Shown here: one piece after another, positions 10,453 through 21,752 of the stretch
How the letters are laid out: each line of letters starts with the position of its first letter
How positions within the stretch are numbered: the stretch's first letter is position 1
Assembly: GCA_019239875.1 (NCBI GenBank)
Contig: JAFAZI010000151.1
Span: 1-64,000 of the forward strand
DNA: 64,000 nt
Direction of reading: 5' to 3'
DNA from: Frankiaceae bacterium
GTDB taxonomy: Bacteria > Actinomycetota > Actinomycetes > JAFAQI01
Notes under the pieces: generated by a model
The model's input: only the letters and a program-made list of their open reading frames with translations
Told to the model about the DNA's origin: nothing
Databases searched by the model: none
Translations under genes and position numbers: made by a program

Positions 10453-13389
10453 GTGCGAACACGCAGGATTCTGACATCAGCTGCGGCCGTGACGGTGAGC
10501 TTCGCCGTCGCGATGCCGTTCTCGGCGACAGCGTCGCCGAGCAAGGTCGCGCCAGACGGGGGGCATAAGGGGGCGGCGGCCGCGAAGCCGTACAAGTCCA
10601 TGGTGCCGATCCAGGTGCGCGACCACAGCGCTCGCAAGCTCGGCGCCTTCGGGGCCCACAAGCAGGTTCGACTGGCCATCGGCCTGAACCTGCGCCACGC
10701 GGCCAAGCTCGAGAAGTTCAACCAGGCCCTCCAGGACAAGCGCTCGCCGCTGTTCCACCACTACCTCACGGCGAAGCAGTTCCAGACGCGGTACTCGCCG
10801 TCGGCGGCGTCCCAGCGGCGCGTGGTCAGCTACGCGAAGTCGCAGGGCCTGAAGATCACCCGCCGCTACCCGAACCGTCTGATCGTCGACGTTCAGGGCA
10901 GCACGCGCCACATCGAGTCCGCGTTTGGCGTCAGGCTGAACCGTTACTCGTTGGCCGGCAAGCACTTCTTCTCCAACGACCGCGACCCGGTGCTGCCGCT
11001 CTCGCTGCGCTCTGTCGTGTCCTCGGTCGACGGCCTGAACAACCTCCAGCAGCTGACCAGCGGCGGGAACCGGGCGCATCCGCAGAACTTCAAGCGGTTC
11101 TCCCGTGGCCCGGCGGCCCGGTCAGCCGGCGCGATCCGGCACAGCGCGAGCGGCAAGGCTGCGCACAAGATGCTGAAGAGCCTCAAGAGCGGCATGCAGC
11201 CGAACGCCGCGCCTGGAATTTACGAGCCGACTGACATCTACTCGTCCGAGGCTTACGACGAGAACGCGTTGCACAAGCAGAGCAACTGCTGCAACCCGTT
11301 CCACAACCCGAGCACGCAGAGTCCGGCGCAGTCATCGATCGCGATCGCTACCGCAGGCTCGCACTCGCTCTCCGGTGACATGGCCGGGTGGAACTCGGCG
11401 TTCCCGTACATCGCGTACAGCATCAACGAGTACTACATCGATGGCACGCCGAGCTCCCTCGACTACGAGGGCACGATGGACACTGAGTGGGCGACGTCGC
11501 TCGCGAACAGCTTCGGCTGTTACTGCGACACGGCTCACATCTACCTGTACAGCGGTGTCAACGCGCAGTTCTCGACGTTCGACGACATCTACAACTCGAT
11601 CCTCACCAACAACACGGCGAAGATCGTCAGCAGCAGCTGGGGATGCGCGGAGTTCTACTGCACTCCGGACGCGACGATGAACACCGACCACAACATCTTC
11701 GCGTCGATGGCCTCGCAGGGCTTCACGTTGGTGAACTCCTCCGGTGACCGCGGTAACTTCGCCGACTGCTCGCATGTCAGCGTGTCGCATCCAGCGTCTG
11801 ACACGTACTGGCTCGCGATCGGGGCCACCAACCTCGAGCTCGGCTCCGGTCCGACCTACTCCTCGCAGAGCGCGTGGGGCGACGTCGGCAACTGCTCCGG
11901 CAACGGCGGTGGCACGGGTGGTGGTTGCAGTGCCAAGTACGCGGCACCCAGCTGGCAGTCGTCCATCTCGGGGTTCTGTGGCTCGGGGGCGAAGGCACTT
12001 CCCGACGTCTCGCTGAACGGTGACTGGTCCAACAGCCCGCAGTACGTCTACTTCAACGGGGGTTGGAGCGGCAACGGAGGCACAAGTATCTCGGCACCGA
12101 TGATGGCCGGCTTCTATGCCCAGCAGAACTCCTATGGGATCGAGCTCGGAAGCATCTGCGGTGGCGGCTCGGCGGCCTGTGCGCCGATTGGGCAGGCTGG
12201 TCCCCAGCTGCAGCTCTCGGCCAACACTCACGCGGCACAGGGCAACAACCCGATGTACGACATCACGTCGGGCTGCACGACCAACGAGATCGGCCCCGGT
12301 TTCTGCGGCGTCACCGGATACGACCGGGCTACCGGTTGGGGTACGCCGAACATGCTCCAGTTCGCCTGGGCGAACAACTACTGGAACATGCCTGAGGCGT
12401 CACCGCCGACGATCGCGTTCAGCGGCCCGAGCACGTCTGGTTGGGTCAACAGTGGGACGATCGGCTGGACCGTCACTGACCAGGGTTCGCCGGCCTCCGG
12501 CGTCGCGGGTTACACGGCTCAGTGGGACTCCGACCCCGGTGACCAGTCCAGCGAACCCACGCCGGGTCACGGCGCGACGTGGTACGACGGACCGGCTTCA
12601 GCTCACGGTGCCACCTCCGGCTCCACGAGCGCGATCAACGGATGCCACACGCTGTACGTCCGGGCGTGGGACAACATCGGTGAATCGGCCGTGAACAGCT
12701 ACGGCCCGGTCTGCCTGGACACCACGGCTCCGGCCGCACCGACGCTCAGCAAGCCGTCGTTCGTCACCGGCTCGCAGCTCGTCAACGGCAAGATCCCGGT
12801 CCATGTCACGTTCAACACCTCGGACAGCCAGTCCGGTGTTGGGAGTTCGCTGGTGTGGCACAACACCGATGGTGGGGCGTACGTGCAGGACGCCACGGTG
12901 TCCGGCAACTCTTACGACTACCAGTTGGCACCGGCGCACAACTACACCTTCGCGATCGGTACCTACGACAACGCAGGTAACTTCAGCGGGTACAGCTTCA
13001 CCTCTCAGTTCCGGCTGAAGCTGGTCCAGGAGACAGTCGCCGCCCAGGTGACCTATCCGGCTGGCACGTGGACGAGTCAGTCCGTAACGTCGGCTTCCGG
13101 TGGCAGCTTGGAGTACGCCACTGGGGCAGGGGCGCAGTCGAAGTTCACCTTCAGCGGCACCCAGGTTGCGTGGGTCGGCACAGTGAACACCAACCGCGGA
13201 TCCGCGAACGTGAGCCTCGACGGTGGCGGCGCATCTGCTGTCAACACCCAGGGCGCGTTCAAGCCACGGACGCTCGTGTACACGAAGTCGGTTGCGGCAG
13301 GAGCGCACAACATCCTGATCAGCAACCTCGGTACTGCGGGTCACCCGCGGATCGATGTGGATGCGTTTGCAGTCATCGCGCATCCGTAA
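10453..13389 (+). CDS. Secreted S53 (sedolisin/kumamolisin-type) serine-carboxyl protease with Pro-kumamolisin propeptide, Ig-like repeats and C-terminal jelly-roll-like module
   Basis: Signal peptide MRTRRILTSAAAVTVSFAVAMPFSATA; propeptide FHHYLTAKQFQTRYSPS...; catalytic ExxxD in YEGTMDTEWA; GGTSISAPMMAG; Ca site YDRATGWGTPN; C-term FSGTQVAWVGTVN..GSANVSLDGG..GAHNILISNLGTAGHPRIDVDAF. Confidence 0.92.
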   Translation: MRTRRILTSAAAVTVSFAVAMPFSATASPSKVAPDGGHKGAAAAKPYKSMVPIQVRDHSARKLGAFGAHKQVRLAIGLNLRHAAKLEKFNQALQDKRSPLFHHYLTAKQFQTRYSPSAASQRRVVSYAKSQGLKITRRYPNRLIVDVQGSTRHIESAFGVRLNRYSLAGKHFFSNDRDPVLPLSLRSVVSSVDGLNNLQQLTSGGNRAHPQNFKRFSRGPAARSAGAIRHSASGKAAHKMLKSLKSGMQPNAAPGIYEPTDIYSSEAYDENALHKQSNCCNPFHNPSTQSPAQSSIAIATAGSHSLSGDMAGWNSAFPYIAYSINEYYIDGTPSSLDYEGTMDTEWATSLANSFGCYCDTAHIYLYSGVNAQFSTFDDIYNSILTNNTAKIVSSSWGCAEFYCTPDATMNTDHNIFASMASQGFTLVNSSGDRGNFADCSHVSVSHPASDTYWLAIGATNLELGSGPTYSSQSAWGDVGNCSGNGGGTGGGCSAKYAAPSWQSSISGFCGSGAKALPDVSLNGDWSNSPQYVYFNGGWSGNGGTSISAPMMAGFYAQQNSYGIELGSICGGGSAACAPIGQAGPQLQLSANTHAAQGNNPMYDITSGCTTNEIGPGFCGVTGYDRATGWGTPNMLQFAWANNYWNMPEASPPTIAFSGPSTSGWVNSGTIGWTVTDQGSPASGVAGYTAQWDSDPGDQSSEPTPGHGATWYDGPASAHGATSGSTSAINGCHTLYVRAWDNIGESAVNSYGPVCLDTTAPAAPTLSKPSFVTGSQLVNGKIPVHVTFNTSDSQSGVGSSLVWHNTDGGAYVQDATVSGNSYDYQLAPAHNYTFAIGTYDNAGNFSGYSFTSQFRLKLVQETVAAQVTYPAGTWTSQSVTSASGGSLEYATGAGAQSKFTFSGTQVAWVGTVNTNRGSANVSLDGGGASAVNTQGAFKPRTLVYTKSVAAGAHNILISNLGTAGHPRIDVDAFAVIAHP

Positions 13390-13408
13390 CATCACCTAGC
13401 AGTTAAAG

Positions 13409-13452
13409 GTTGGGGCCAGGCCGCGAAAGCGGTCTGGCCCCAACGTCGTTTT
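13409..13452 (+). terminator. Rho-independent terminator with GAAA tetraloop
   Basis: gttggggccaggccgc-gaaa-gcggtctggccccaac followed by gtcgtttt. Confidence 0.85.
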
Positions 13453-13513
13453 CCGGTGTGATTGGCTTGAAGCCTTCGATCGGACATCACGCTCGCCGAA
13501 CAAGGAGCACCGC

Positions 13514-14083
13514 ATGCCTCGCCGAACTGCCCTGACCGTCGCCACGCTGGCGGGATCGGTCGCACTGGCCGCGGCGGCCCCGGCGGCGGGCAGCGTGCCG
13601 CATCCCGGGCACGCGACGATCACGCACGGCTCGTCGAAGATCAAGCTCTCCAAGAAGACGCGTAAGGCGATGTCGCACAAGCACTACACGCTGACCGCTA
13701 TTGCGCCGGCGAAGTACAAGAAGCACACGTTGAGATCGCCGATCAAGAGCGGGACCTATGAGAACTTCTCCGCCACGGTCAACACCGCTGGCGGCTTCCG
13801 GATCTCGCACGGTGGTACGAGCGTGTCGATCAGGAAGTTCCAGTCCAAGAGCAGCGCGGGCAGCGGCTCCGGTACGGCGATCGTCACCGGTCACGGCCGG
13901 ATCAAGGCGGTCACCACGGGCGAGCCGAGCAGCGTCGTACCTGGCAATCCCGTCCGCGCCTCTGGCTTCACCGTGACGATGGCCAAGCCGCTCGTGAAGG
14001 CACTGGACGGCGCCTTCGGAACCAAGCTGTTCAAGAAGCACGCGAAGATCGGCAAGGGCTCCGTGGTCTTCTACTACAAGTAG
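13514..14083 (+). CDS. Small secreted protein of unknown function (weak HtaA-like C-terminal pattern)
   Basis: Signal peptide MPRRTALTVATLAGSVALAAAAPAAG; C-term VTMAKPLVKALDGAFGTKLFKKHAKIGKGSVVFYYK. Confidence 0.7.
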   Translation: MPRRTALTVATLAGSVALAAAAPAAGSVPHPGHATITHGSSKIKLSKKTRKAMSHKHYTLTAIAPAKYKKHTLRSPIKSGTYENFSATVNTAGGFRISHGGTSVSIRKFQSKSSAGSGSGTAIVTGHGRIKAVTTGEPSSVVPGNPVRASGFTVTMAKPLVKALDGAFGTKLFKKHAKIGKGSVVFYYK

Positions 14084-14087
14084 CCGC

Positions 14088-14801
14088 TCACCGGCTCGGA
14101 TAGTGACGAGCCATCCAAGGGACCAGGCGAGCGGCCTCGCCGGCAATTCGCCAGTTCATCTTCGAGCTGCCGGCCCGGCGCTCATGGAAGATGATCGGGA
14201 TCTCTGCGATCCGGGCGCCGGATCTGGCGGCTCGGAGCGTCATCTCCACCTGAAATCCGTAACCGTGGCTGGCGTTCGCCTCGTGGAGCAGCGTCGCCAA
14301 CAGTTCAGTCCGCCAGGCCTTGAACCCGCCGGTGAGATCACGGACGCCGGTCCGCAGGAAGCTGCGGGCGTAGAGGTTGCCACCCCGCGACAGCACCTCT
14401 CGGCCCCCGGTCAGGCCGTCGCTGCGGCCGCCCGACACATAGCGCGACCCGATCACGAGGTCGGCATCGGCGGTCGCGTGCACGAGGCGGTCGACGTCAA
14501 CCGGATCGTGCGAACCATCGGCGTCCATCTGCAGGATCACGTCGTACGCGCCGCGGTCGATGGCGAATCCGAAGCCGGCGGCGTAGGCCCGGCCGAGACC
14601 CTCCTTGCCGGGCCGCTCCAACAGCTGGATGCGGTCGGGTGCCGCCGCGATCGCCGATCGGACCAGGTCAGCAGTGCCGTCTGGGGAGTTGTCATCCACG
14701 ATCAGGATGTCCGGCTCGACCGGCCGCTCGAGCAGCTGGTCGATCAGCTTGGGGATGGTGTCGCACTCGTTGTAGGTCGGGACCACGACCACCGAGCGCA
14801 T
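14088..14801 (-). CDS. Glycosyltransferase family 2, polyprenol-phosphate mannosyltransferase-like
   Basis: MRSVVVVPTYNECDTIPKLIDQLLERPVEPDILIVDDNSPDGTADLV...LQMDADGSHDP. Confidence 0.9.
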   Translation of the reverse strand: MRSVVVVPTYNECDTIPKLIDQLLERPVEPDILIVDDNSPDGTADLVRSAIAAAPDRIQLLERPGKEGLGRAYAAGFGFAIDRGAYDVILQMDADGSHDPVDVDRLVHATADADLVIGSRYVSGGRSDGLTGGREVLSRGGNLYARSFLRTGVRDLTGGFKAWRTELLATLLHEANASHGYGFQVEMTLRAARSGARIAEIPIIFHERRAGSSKMNWRIAGEAARLVPWMARHYPSR

Positions 14802-14873
14802 GGGGCGGAGTCTAGGAGAGCCGGCCGACGACGATCATGAAAGCCCGAAGCTCGTGGGTTGTCGCGGCGCAGC

Positions 14874-14879
14874 TAGAAT
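14874..14879 (+). promoter_or_regulatory. Putative -10 box of a leaderless promoter for atpC
   Basis: TAGAAT + 6 nt (cgtcgc) + GTG start at 14886. Confidence 0.65.
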
Positions 14880-14885
14880 CGTCGC

Positions 14886-15269
14886 GTGGCAACGATGCAG
14901 GTCCAGCTGGTGGCCCCCGACCGGATGGTGTGGTCTGGCGAGGCGGAGATCGTCCTCGCCCGCACCGTCGACGGCGAGCTCGGAATCCTCCCTCGCCACG
15001 CCCCGTTGCTCGGCGTGCTCGTCGAGAGTCCCGTGACGATTCGTCGCGAGGGTGAGGATGACTTGGTCGCGGCAGTCCACGGTGGCTTCCTGTCGGTGAG
15101 TGAGGAAGGCGTCAGCGTCCTCGCCGAGATCGTCGAGCTGTCGGACGAGATCGACGTGCCTCGCGCCCGCGAGGCGCTCGAGCGCAGCAAGGACAGCGAG
15201 GACGACGCCGACAAGGCGGCCGCTCGGCGCGCCACCGCGCGCCTGAAGGCAGCCGGCGAGTCGGTCTAG
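14886..15269 (+). CDS. atpC: F0F1 ATP synthase subunit epsilon
   Basis: MATMQVQLVAPDRMVWSGEAEIVLARTVDGELGILPRHAPLLGVL...GGFLSVSEEGVSVLAE. Confidence 0.96.
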   Translation: MATMQVQLVAPDRMVWSGEAEIVLARTVDGELGILPRHAPLLGVLVESPVTIRREGEDDLVAAVHGGFLSVSEEGVSVLAEIVELSDEIDVPRAREALERSKDSEDDADKAAARRATARLKAAGESV

Positions 15270-15874
15270 CCGCTACTTTTGGTCGCCTGCGGCTGCCACT
15301 TCACGTCGCCGGTTGCGAGGTTCGCCACGCGAGCCAGGATGAAGAGCAGGTCCGACAGGCGATTGAGGTACGTCGCGGTCAGCGGGTTCGTCGCCGCCGC
15401 CTCGGCTTCCACGACCTCCCAGGCGCGGCGCTCGGCACGCCGGGTGACGGTGCGCGCGACGTGCAGCAACGCCGCACCGGGGGTGCCGCCGGGCAGGACG
15501 AAGGAATCGAGTGTCTCCACCCGCTCGTTGTAGGTGTCGCAGGCGGACTCGAGGCGCTTGATGTAGTCGTCATCGATCCGCAGGGTCGCCCACTTGGGAT
15601 TGGGCGCGATCGGCGTGCAGAGGTCCGCCCCGACGTCGAAGAGGTCGTTCTGGATGCCGGTGAGCAGGTCGACGATGTCCGCATCGAGCTGGCCAAGCGC
15701 CACCGCGACGCCGATCGTGGAGTTCGCCTCGTCGACATCGCCGTACGCCGCAACCCGCACCGAGGACTTCGCAACGCGGCTCATGTCGCCGAGGCCGGTC
15801 GTTCCGGCGTCGCCCGTGCGGGTGTAGATGCGCGTCAGATGGACCGTCGAGGACTGTCGCTCTCGCTCCGTCAT
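15266..15874 (-). CDS. Cob(I)yrinic acid a,c-diamide adenosyltransferase, PduO type
   Basis: [55 protein letters not shown]...; start trimmed from ORF 15266..16141; TAGGGT-N7-ATG on minus strand. Confidence 0.93.
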   Translation of the reverse strand: MTERERQSSTVHLTRIYTRTGDAGTTGLGDMSRVAKSSVRVAAYGDVDEANSTIGVAVALGQLDADIVDLLTGIQNDLFDVGADLCTPIAPNPKWATLRIDDDYIKRLESACDTYNERVETLDSFVLPGGTPGAALLHVARTVTRRAERRAWEVVEAEAAATNPLTATYLNRLSDLLFILARVANLATGDVKWQPQATKSSG

Positions 15875-15890
15875 GACTGCGACCCTAAAC

Positions 15891-15903
15891 GTTCGGGCCG
15901 AAC
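15891..15903. promoter_or_regulatory. Palindrome GTTCGG-G-CCGAAC in the divergent adenosyltransferase/murA promoter region
   Basis: 13-bp palindrome between the two divergent -10 boxes (15882-15887 minus; 15908-15913 plus). Confidence 0.5.
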
Positions 15904-15920
15904 CTCCTACGATGCGGAGC

Positions 15921-17186
15921 GTGGAGCAGTTCGAAGTCACCGGTGGTGCGCGCCTGCGGGGCGAGGCGACAGTCGCCGGCGCCAAGAACAGTGTGCTGAA
16001 AGTCATGGCGGCCGCCTTGCTCGGTTCCGGCACCACGCGGCTCACGAATGTGCCCGACATCGGCGACGTTCCCATCATGAGCGAAGTCCTCCGCGGGCTC
16101 GGTGCGCAGGTCAGCGGCCATGCTCCGGACATCGAGATCACTGTGCCGGAAGAGATCGGTCACGAGACGGATTACGACCACGTACGCCGGATTCGCGGAT
16201 CGGTCTGCGTCCTCGGTCCGCTGCTGGCCCGGGCCGGCCGGGCGAAGGTCGCGTTGCCTGGAGGCGATGCGATCGGCTCCCGCCAACTGGACCTGCATGT
16301 GACGGGCCTCGAGCGGCTCGGCGCCGTCTTCGACAACGCGCACGGCTACCTCGTTGCCGAGGCGGCCGACCTGCGTGGCGCGCAGATCTGGCTGGACTTC
16401 CCCAGCGTCGGTGCGACCGAGAACATCATGATGGCGGCGGTGCTCGCGAAGGGCACGACGACGATCGACAACGCTGCCCGCGAGCCGGAGATCGTCGATC
16501 TCTGCGAGATGTTGGTCGGCATGGGTGCCTCGATCGGCGGCATCGGAACGTCAACGCTCGAGATAGACGGAGTGGACTCGCTGACCCCGAGCGAGCACGA
16601 GGTCGTACCGGATCGCATCGTGGCCGGCACCTGGGCGTTCGCCGCGGCGATGACCCGCGGCGACATCCGAGTGCGTGGCGCCAGCCACAGCACGCTCGAG
16701 ATCGTGCTCGACAAGCTGACCCAGACCGGTGCGGAGGTGACGGCGTACGACGACGGGTTCGCCGTCCGCTGCGAGGATCGTCCGCGAGCCGTCGATGTGG
16801 TCACGCTGCCGTACCCCGGGTTCCCGACCGACCTGCAGCCGATGGCGATTGCGCTCAACGCCATCGCCGATGGCGTGGCCTTCGTGACCGAGAACATCTT
16901 CGAGGGCCGCTTCATGTTCATCGACGAGCTTGCGCGGCTCGCGGCCGACGTCCGTACCGATGGCCACCATGCGATCGTGCGTGGCCGGGAGCGGCTGTCC
17001 GGGGCTCCGGTTCGCGCGACCGACATCCGGGCCGGCGCCGCGCTCGTGCTCGCCGGGGTGGTGGCCGATGGCGTGACGACGGTGGCCGACGCGTTCCATG
17101 TCGACCGCGGATATCAGTCCTTCGTCGAGACGCTCCAGGCCCTCGGTGCGCAGATCCGCCGCGTCCCCGACGACGTGCTGCTGTAG
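15921..17186 (+). CDS. murA: UDP-N-acetylglucosamine 1-carboxyvinyltransferase
   Basis: [34 protein letters not shown]...; GTG 15921 is 7 nt after TACGAT; alternative ATG 15912. Confidence 0.95.
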   Translation: MEQFEVTGGARLRGEATVAGAKNSVLKVMAAALLGSGTTRLTNVPDIGDVPIMSEVLRGLGAQVSGHAPDIEITVPEEIGHETDYDHVRRIRGSVCVLGPLLARAGRAKVALPGGDAIGSRQLDLHVTGLERLGAVFDNAHGYLVAEAADLRGAQIWLDFPSVGATENIMMAAVLAKGTTTIDNAAREPEIVDLCEMLVGMGASIGGIGTSTLEIDGVDSLTPSEHEVVPDRIVAGTWAFAAAMTRGDIRVRGASHSTLEIVLDKLTQTGAEVTAYDDGFAVRCEDRPRAVDVVTLPYPGFPTDLQPMAIALNAIADGVAFVTENIFEGRFMFIDELARLAADVRTDGHHAIVRGRERLSGAPVRATDIRAGAALVLAGVVADGVTTVADAFHVDRGYQSFVETLQALGAQIRRVPDDVLL

Positions 17187-17203
17187 GACCGCTGCGGCAT
17201 TTC

Positions 17204-17237
17204 GGGGCAAACCTGCCCCCCGCGGAAGTTTCCGCGG
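17204..17237 (+). terminator. Two abutting hairpins after murA
   Basis: GGGGCA-aacc-TGCCCC (17204-17219) immediately followed by CCGCGGAA-gt-TTCCGCGG (17220-17237). Confidence 0.65.
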
Positions 17238-17300
17238 CGAGGCAACCAGACACCGGCCTGGTGCGTCTCATACCGTGACGGGACCGTGGGACGGAGGGCG

Positions 17301-17657
17301 ATGAACTTGCGCGACACGGAGCTGACGATCTCGATCGAGATCCCGGGTGGGACGATCTGTTTGTCCGGTCGGCTGGCGGCGAGCACCGTCGCCGAGGTCA
17401 GGGCTGCGCTCGTCGCTGCGATCGGCGCCGGAACGGGAGACCTTGTGGTCGACATCGCCGAGGTGGACCTCGTCGATGCCAGCGGCCTGGGTGTCCTGGT
17501 CGGCGCGCATCGCCTCGCCATGCGTGAGGAGCGGCGCCTCGTCCTGCGTAGCGTCCCGCCACGCATCGAGCGGCTGCTCGCCGTCACCCACCTCAACCGG
17601 GTGCTGACCGTCGAGCCGGTCCTAGTTGTCGAGGACACCCAGGCGATCAGCGCCTGA
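17301..17657 (+). CDS. STAS-domain anti-sigma factor antagonist-like protein
   Basis: LVVDIAEVDLVDASGLGVLVGAHRLAM; ggaggg RBS before ATG 17301. Confidence 0.88.
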   Translation: MNLRDTELTISIEIPGGTICLSGRLAASTVAEVRAALVAAIGAGTGDLVVDIAEVDLVDASGLGVLVGAHRLAMREERRLVLRSVPPRIERLLAVTHLNRVLTVEPVLVVEDTQAISA

Positions 17658-17674
17658 CCTGAGCGGCACAGCAG

Positions 17675-18142
17675 TCAGAGGCGCAGCGGCTTGATCGGCG
17701 ACATGACCAGGGTCGGGTCGGCTCGCCAGTCGACGCCGGCGACGTCGATGTAGAGCTCGATCTCGTTTCCGTCGGGATCCTCGATGTAGAGGCTGTGGGT
17801 CACGCCGTGGTCGCTGGCTCCGAGGACAGGTACGGCGTTGGCCTCGAGCGTCCTCACTGCCTCGCGCAGCTCGTCGTCGCTGTCGCCGACCTTGAGCCCG
17901 AAGTGATACATCCCGACGCGCCTGCCGGGCGGGATCGGCGCCGCGTCGGACCCCACCTCGATCAGCAGGAGCTCGTGGTGAGTCCGGTTGGACGGAGCGG
18001 AGAAGGCCGCGATCGGCGCCCGGACGGGAGAGGTTGACCCGTCGACGATTGGACGCCAGCCCAGCACGTCTCGGTAGAACCGGGCGGACCGCTCCAGGTC
18101 GCGCACGTACAGGACGAGGTGTCCGAGCTCCTTGACCTCCAT
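17675..18142 (-). CDS. VOC-family (glyoxalase/extradiol dioxygenase-like) protein
   Basis: MEVKELGHLVLYVRDLERSARFYRDVLGW...LYIEDPDGNEIELYID. Confidence 0.88.
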   Translation of the reverse strand: MEVKELGHLVLYVRDLERSARFYRDVLGWRPIVDGSTSPVRAPIAAFSAPSNRTHHELLLIEVGSDAAPIPPGRRVGMYHFGLKVGDSDDELREAVRTLEANAVPVLGASDHGVTHSLYIEDPDGNEIELYIDVAGVDWRADPTLVMSPIKPLRL

Positions 18143-18161
18143 GGCTGATTCAAGCGATGTC

Positions 18162-18188
18162 GCCGGCCGCGGTATTCCCGCGGCCGGC
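18162..18188. terminator. GC-rich hairpin between two minus-strand genes
   Basis: gccggccgcgg-tattc-ccgcggccggc, 11-bp perfect stem. Confidence 0.65.
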
Positions 18189-18198
18189 AACAGTGAGA

Positions 18199-19290
18199 TC
18201 AACTGGTCGTGTGGAACTCGCCGGACAGCCCGTCGATTTGGTTGCCCGCGACCGAGTACTTGGTGACGATGGTGATCGGCTTGCCGATGTCGGGGATGAA
18301 CTTGATCGGCGTCTTGCCGTTCTTGAACACCGCGTTGTACTGCGTGTTCTTCACCTTGTTGGTGCAGTAGTCCGGGGTCGTCACAGTCGGCGGTCCGGTC
18401 GCCGTCCAGGTCGCTGAGCCATGGACACGGTTGTTGGCGCCGGCCAGCGTGACGGTCTTGTTGCCTTTGCGATTCTTGATCGCGAGATTCTTCACTTTGG
18501 TCTGAATCGTGTCGGTCAGGTTCGAGTGATCACTCAGCGCGTGGCTGCGGCTGACGTAAACCGTCGATGCGCCATTCTCCCGGCTCGCCGAGAGGTTGAT
18601 GTTTGCGTCGTGCTGGGCGGGGCCGTTGCCGAAGACCGATGCGAACAGGCCGGTGGAGCAGCGCGCCGGCGGGAAGTTCGACTCACAGCCGGAGGTGAAG
18701 GTCCCGTAGTCGCCGTCCAGCACACCCGTCGCGCGGAAGTGCCTGCGCTTGAGGACGCCCCAGCCGTGCTTGCCCGACCTCGTGTTGAAGGCGACAAGCC
18801 CGTTGAGCACGACGGTCCGTGTCGTGTAGGTCAGCGAGGAGCACGGCTTGCGCTGCTTGAGCTTGCCCTTCGGTGTGATCTTCAGCTTCGCCTTGCCGTA
18901 CTTCCCGAAACTCTTGCCGGTCTTGAACGTGCCCGTCCCTGCCTTCGGGTCGGCCGTGAACTGCGAGGGCGTCAGGCGGAAGCCCCACAGATGGCTCTCG
19001 TCGCCGTTCGGCAACGCCACCGTGACGTTGCCGCTCGCGGTCGCCGCTCCGCCGCCGGTGGTGTGCGGCGATCCGTAGCCGGTGAAGCTCAACTTGAACT
19101 TCTTGTGCGTGCTCGACGTCAACTTTTGGCTGTTGACGTAGAGGTAGTACGTCGACAGCTTCTGCTTCGCGACAGGCTTGACGTGGGTGGTAGCGGCTGC
19201 CGGACTGGTACCGGCGATCATGGCGCCGGCCGCGAGGCCACCCATCGAGACGATGGCGACGAGGCGGGTGCGAGCGCTGCGATACGACAT
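18199..19290 (-). CDS. Secreted protein of unknown function
   Basis: Signal peptide MSYRSARTRLVAIVSMGGLAAGAMIAGTSPAAA; no recognised domain; start trimmed to ATG 19290. Confidence 0.7.
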   Translation of the reverse strand: MSYRSARTRLVAIVSMGGLAAGAMIAGTSPAAATTHVKPVAKQKLSTYYLYVNSQKLTSSTHKKFKLSFTGYGSPHTTGGGAATASGNVTVALPNGDESHLWGFRLTPSQFTADPKAGTGTFKTGKSFGKYGKAKLKITPKGKLKQRKPCSSLTYTTRTVVLNGLVAFNTRSGKHGWGVLKRRHFRATGVLDGDYGTFTSGCESNFPPARCSTGLFASVFGNGPAQHDANINLSASRENGASTVYVSRSHALSDHSNLTDTIQTKVKNLAIKNRKGNKTVTLAGANNRVHGSATWTATGPPTVTTPDYCTNKVKNTQYNAVFKNGKTPIKFIPDIGKPITIVTKYSVAGNQIDGLSGEFHTTS

Positions 19291-19380
19291 GGTTCCCCCA
19301 GACATGAGGCTCGATCCTGGCGCCACCCTAGGCGGGTCTAACCTCGCCGTCACAAGAATGATCATGTCGGGCCGGCTGAC

Positions 19381-19417
19381 GATCCGTTGACCGGAAGACA
19401 ACCCCGGTCAACGGATC
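19381..19417. terminator. Perfect 14-bp inverted repeat downstream of katG
   Basis: GATCCGTTGACCGG-n9-CCGGTCAACGGATC. Confidence 0.75.
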
Positions 19418-19448
19418 ACAAGCAACGCAAATCGCTGCTCGCCGACGG

Positions 19449-21686
<2,238 letters not shown>

Positions 21687-21707
21687 TCACCTTGCGTCCG
21701 GCTGCCT

Positions 21708-21744
21708 GATAAGAAAAGTACGTAGTAGTTCTCACGTCGATAAG
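21708..21744. promoter_or_regulatory. katG/oxyR divergent region with two GATAAG half-sites
   Basis: GATAAG at 21708-21713 and 21739-21744, 31 bp (about 3 turns) apart. Confidence 0.4.
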
Positions 21745-21752
21745 GACACGTT

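Noticed and set aside
15461-17278. 605-aa plus-strand ORF overlapping the adenosyltransferase and murA
   Set aside because: Arg-rich out-of-frame translation of murA; no credible product
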